A stretch of 8,824 nucleotides of DNA from a bacterium. GTDB taxonomy: Bacteria > Fidelibacterota > UBA2242. How positions within the stretch are numbered: the first letter of the stretch is position 1; each line of letters starts with the position of its first letter. Made by a program: the position numbers and the translations under genes. The notes below the pieces were generated by a model, which saw nothing but the letters and a program-made list of their open reading frames with translations, made no database searches and was not told the DNA's origin. Below, in pieces: positions 6,098 through 8,824 of this stretch. The stretch is from the NCBI GenBank assembly GCA_018895675.1, contig JAHIOG010000242.1, positions 1 through 8,824 on the forward strand, read 5' to 3'.

Positions 6098-7474
6098 TTA
6101 TTTGGTCTCTTTACGTTTTTTCCCCATTAAATCCATTTCAATTTGATGCTGCAATTTAGCATCTAAATTGTAAAGCAAGCTGACTGTCGCGGCCAATATA
6201 GAACCTGCTGCTGGAAATAGACTCATCAACATCTTGATACCGTTTAAGGTTTCTGAAGTCTGCTCTACATTGGCTCTAAACCCTAACCAGGCCAGTATAT
6301 AGGCGGAAATGGCGCCTCCGATGGTCCAGCCAAATTTTTGGGAAAATGTTCCGGCAGAGAAAATAAGACCCGTAGCCCGACGTCCAAATCTCCATTCAGA
6401 ATAATCGGCTGTATCCGCGTACATGGACCATGTCATAGGGAATATGGGACCGGTGAAAAAAGATCCCAGAATATGGGTGGCATACATCAACACAAAATCC
6501 TTGGGCCCGGCAAAGAAAAATCCAATCAAACACATAGCGTTGATCACGCTGACAATAATATAAGTGCGCTTTTTACCTCGGAGGATTTTCGTGAGATAGG
6601 TAGTACACAATACACCTAAGATAGTGAAAACCGTTCCCGTCACCATAAAAGGGGCGGCGAGGGTTTCGACACCGATATAATACTTGAAGTAGAAAAGCAT
6701 GGCTGTGTTTCTCAGAGATACCCATACCAGGGTTATAATACTCATGAGCCCCAATACCAGCCATGGCCGGTTCCGGATCAAATCATAAAAGTCCTGCTTG
6801 ATTTTTGATTGTTCTTTAGGCGGATATATCCGTTCCTTCGTTGACCAGAATGTGAACACGAACAAGCAGGCGGCCACTAAGCCAAATAAGCCGATTGCAA
6901 GCTGATACCCACGCTGATCATTACCCTGACCGAAAAAACTAATCAGATAGAGCAGGGTACCTTGAACAATCAAATTGCCGGTAAAAGCACCAATAAATCG
7001 ATAGGACGAGAGGGTAGTCCGTTCATCCGAATTGGGTGTAATTACACCTAATAGCGCTCCATACGGGATGTTGACGGCTGTGTACACCATCATGACCAGT
7101 GTATAAGTTCCATAGGCGTAAATCAGCTTGCCGGTCATGCTTAAATCGGGTGTGGTGAAAGTTAACACGCCAGCGATGGTATAGGGAATAGCCATCCACA
7201 ACAGCCATGGACGAAACTTTCCGAAGCGGGATTTAGTACGGTCCGCTATGAGACCCATTATAGGGTCATTAGCCGTATCCCATATTCGTGTGACCAAAAG
7301 CATTGTCCCCACGGCAGCCGCTGAAATACCAAACGTATCTGTATAAAAAATCGTTAAAAACATGGCAAAGGTTTGATAATACAAACAGAACGCCGTATCA
7401 CCAGCCGCATAACCGATTTTTTCCTTAAATCTGACCATTTTCTCGGATACTTTGGGATTGGTTGATTTAATCAT
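6098..7474 (-). CDS. GPH-family sugar:cation symporter (MelB-like, MFS fold)
   Basis: A 458-residue inner-membrane protein with about 12 hydrophobic segments. It starts with FKEKIGYAAGDTAFCLYYQ and has the GPH signature: RIWDTANDPIMG (63-74), whose D66 and D70 match the cation-site aspartates of MelB, then ADRTKSRFGKFRPW (77-90). YADTADYSEWRFGRRATG (352-369) in the second half is also typical. Family members import sugars with Na+ or H+. Here the likely cargo is mannobiose or short mannooligosaccharides, judged from the neighbours. It lies 24 bp behind the glycoside hydrolase gene and 66 bp ahead of GH130, so the three genes are probably cotranscribed. The ATG at 7474 has only a weak GTGAG upstream; the internal ATG of MVRFKEK (codon 13) is an alternative start. 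The basic tail (GKKRKETK) lies in the cytoplasm. Confidence 0.88.
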   Translation of the reverse strand: MIKSTNPKVSEKMVRFKEKIGYAAGDTAFCLYYQTFAMFLTIFYTDTFGISAAAVGTMLLVTRIWDTANDPIMGLIADRTKSRFGKFRPWLLWMAIPYTIAGVLTFTTPDLSMTGKLIYAYGTYTLVMMVYTAVNIPYGALLGVITPNSDERTTLSSYRFIGAFTGNLIVQGTLLYLISFFGQGNDQRGYQLAIGLFGLVAACLFVFTFWSTKERIYPPKEQSKIKQDFYDLIRNRPWLVLGLMSIITLVWVSLRNTAMLFYFKYYIGVETLAAPFMVTGTVFTILGVLCTTYLTKILRGKKRTYIIVSVINAMCLIGFFFAGPKDFVLMYATHILGSFFTGPIFPMTWSMYADTADYSEWRFGRRATGLIFSAGTFSQKFGWTIGGAISAYILAWLGFRANVEQTSETLNGIKMLMSLFPAAGSILAATVSLLYNLDAKLQHQIEMDLMGKKRKETK

Positions 7475-7498
7475 ACGTATAACTCACAAATATTGATA

Positions 7499-8602
7499 CT
7501 AATATTCAGCTTTTTCCTCAAAGTTAATGATAATATTCGATGAATATTTCTTCTTTAAAAACCGCATTCCAGGTTCAGCATCCTGTACTCCACCATGACC
7601 ATCATGCCCGGTCCAGGTCCATGCCAAACATCCCGCATAGCCATTTTGGTAAGCGTATATATAAGCTTCTTCAGTCGTCATAGTGGTTTTTGGTTTGTAG
7701 CCATACCCTAAATCTATTAGTCCTTTAGCTTGAAATTCGCCGATAAGTATCGGCTTATCCAGTTGCCAATACGATGCGGGATGATGAAAAATAGAGTAGT
7801 CTTCATCATACCATCTAGGGTAGTAGTGAATTTGATAAAAATCCAGGGTACCTAAGGAATCACCGCCCGCTGCGATAAGTGCTTTATCTGAATACCAATT
7901 CTCAAATTTTCCTATATCGCTAACAACCTGAACATTCCATGAACCTGTACAAACTAAAACATTTGGTGCCTCTCTGTGTATTGCACCTGCGATTAGATTG
8001 TGAAATTGTTGAATATATTTTCTTGTCGTCCTCACATCGGTCCAGCCGTGTTTATGGCTCATACCCTCTGGTTCGTTGCAAATCTCCAAGCATAGGATGG
8101 CGGGATGATCCTTCAAAGTATGTAGTACCATAGGGATCAACGCATTATCTATGTAGGCTTGGGTGCACTCTGGTTTTTCAATCAAACTAAGATTGTTCTC
8201 TATATTCACTCCTTCTTGCTCCTTAAGCATATCAAAAGACCACAGAACCATTACTATAACAATACTACGCGCTCTGGCAAGATTAAGTGCCTTCTCTAAA
8301 TTAGGAATTTCTTCGGGATTTAAACCGGATACCTTGCCATCTGTAAATGTTGGACTATGGCTACCATTTACATGCAACCACCAACGTATTGTATTGCCTC
8401 CTGCGACAGAGATTTCGTCCAATGCATGTGCATACCGTGTTTCTTCGAAATGCGTTAGATCCTTCCCAAACTCAATCCATGCCAGGTTCATTCCACTTGC
8501 AAAAATCTTTTGACCATTTTTAAGAGTAAGTAGATTGTTTTGAGCAAAGCTGTAACTAATTGTCGTTAGAATGACTATTATATACGTTAATAGATTATTC
8601 AT
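7499..8602 (-). CDS. Secreted GH5-like (clan GH-A) glycoside hydrolase, probable beta-mannanase
   Basis: A 367-residue protein. Residues 1-20 (MNNLLTYIIVILTTISYSFA) are a signal peptide, with likely cleavage before Gln21. The mature part looks like a single (beta/alpha)8 domain: GMNLAWIEFG (38-46), GNTIRWWLHVNG (69-80), CLEICNEPEG with E177 as probable acid/base, YQIHYYPRW (256-264), PILIGEF with E289 as probable nucleophile, and LAWTWTGHDG (326-335). These are the clan GH-A landmarks. The fit to GH5 is good but the subfamily is not clear to me, and a GH5-related unclassified family is possible. A beta-mannanase or mannobiohydrolase role is inferred from the GH130 and symporter genes behind it. 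Start choice: the ATG at 8602 gives a clean signal peptide and has AGGAGG 12 nt upstream; an upstream TTG would add 14 unlikely residues. First gene of the operon. No carbohydrate-binding module or secretion tag is visible. Confidence 0.82.
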   Translation of the reverse strand: MNNLLTYIIVILTTISYSFAQNNLLTLKNGQKIFASGMNLAWIEFGKDLTHFEETRYAHALDEISVAGGNTIRWWLHVNGSHSPTFTDGKVSGLNPEEIPNLEKALNLARARSIVIVMVLWSFDMLKEQEGVNIENNLSLIEKPECTQAYIDNALIPMVLHTLKDHPAILCLEICNEPEGMSHKHGWTDVRTTRKYIQQFHNLIAGAIHREAPNVLVCTGSWNVQVVSDIGKFENWYSDKALIAAGGDSLGTLDFYQIHYYPRWYDEDYSIFHHPASYWQLDKPILIGEFQAKGLIDLGYGYKPKTTMTTEEAYIYAYQNGYAGCLAWTWTGHDGHGGVQDAEPGMRFLKKKYSSNIIINFEEKAEY

Positions 8603-8634
8603 TATGTGTTCTTGCCTCCTAAGATTATTTGCTA

Positions 8635-8650
8635 TAAATAACAATATTTA
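8635..8650. repeat. Inverted repeat in the mannan operon leader
   Basis: TAAATA-ACAA-TATTTA lies about 33-48 bp upstream of the hydrolase start. It could be an operator in the leader or a weak hairpin in the 5' UTR. It is AT-only in the arms, so chance is a real possibility. Confidence 0.2.
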
Positions 8651-8659
8651 CAGACAGTT

Positions 8660-8800
8660 TCAGTACCATAGTATATTTTCCCATTTAATTTCCAGGGCGT
8701 TTTCCAGAAAATCGCTACGCTGTTTCTGCATGTGTTTAATTTGTATTATAGTTAATAATGATTTTACAATTGAATGAATATCTACTACCTGATTTTCTAT
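8660..8800 (-). pseudogene. Possible short coding remnant upstream of the mannan operon
   Basis: On the - strand a frame is open from 8800 to a TGA at 8660-8662. It has one internal ATG (8731) giving MQKQRSDFLENALEIKWENI and three more residues. The composition and helix-like pattern look more protein-like than the surrounding AT-rich leader, and 8690-8730 is richer in G+C. No ribosome binding site precedes the ATG, and a TAA at 8801-8803 closes the frame upstream. It may be the tail of a gene broken by a frameshift, a tiny ORF, or chance. No family recognised. Confidence 0.22.
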
Positions 8801-8824
8801 TTAAAGTTTAGTTCATATGACCAT

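Noticed and set aside
8571..8777. 68-codon + strand ORF in the operon leader
   Set aside because: Antisense to the signal peptide of the hydrolase and the AT-rich leader; Ile/Cys/Phe-rich with no ribosome binding site.
1..8824. CRISPR array, tRNA or rRNA genes
   Set aside because: No regularly spaced repeats with unique spacers and no tRNA-like or rRNA-like sequence was seen; the only repeat cluster (2462-2609) has spacers far too short and irregular.

Overview
The window looks like a Bacteroidota (Bacteroidales-like) genome or metagenome contig. The evidence is the moderately AT-rich DNA, the Bacteroides-style mannan-use gene set (secreted glycoside hydrolase, GPH sugar symporter, GH130 phosphorylase), and an excisionase-like HTH gene followed by a primase-helicase, an order common in Bacteroidota mobile elements. 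The assignment is an inference; no rRNA, tRNA or housekeeping marker is present.

Layout. (1) 1-2610, + strand: a fragment of a replication module from an integrative element or plasmid. An AT-rich leader with inverted repeats is followed by a small MerR/excisionase-like HTH protein, a possible 43-residue small ORF, and a 645-residue CHC2 zinc finger/TOPRIM/RecA-like primase-helicase. Right behind the primase lies a cluster of direct and inverted copies of GTTACACAAG next to an AT-rich patch, which looks like an iteron-type origin or replication control site. (2) 2616-5035: a complete insertion sequence of 2420 bp, with 16-bp terminal inverted repeats (15/16 identical) and a 5-bp AATTT target duplication. 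Its DDE transposase is on the - strand in three overlapping frames: an HTH OrfA, a possible -1 frameshift at A9G into the first half of the DDE domain, and an apparent +1 break into the second half. (3) 5036-8602, - strand: a compact three-gene operon, transcribed from 8602 towards 5039. It encodes a secreted GH5-like beta-mannanase-type enzyme, a GPH-family sugar:cation symporter and a GH130 beta-mannosyl phosphorylase. (4) 8603-8824: the operon leader, with a possible short coding remnant.

How the parts work together. The operon reads as a route for beta-mannan. The exported hydrolase would release short beta-1,4-mannosides, the symporter would import them, and the cytoplasmic GH130 enzyme would phosphorolyse them to alpha-mannose 1-phosphate. 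In the Bacteroides fragilis version an epimerase gene makes mannosyl-glucose for the phosphorylase; none is visible here. The insertion sequence landed exactly at the GH130 stop codon, and the target duplication keeps that stop. Before the insertion, the last repeat of the origin-like cluster lay only about 5 bp from the GH130 stop codon, so a replication module and a metabolic operon meet tail to tail at this point.
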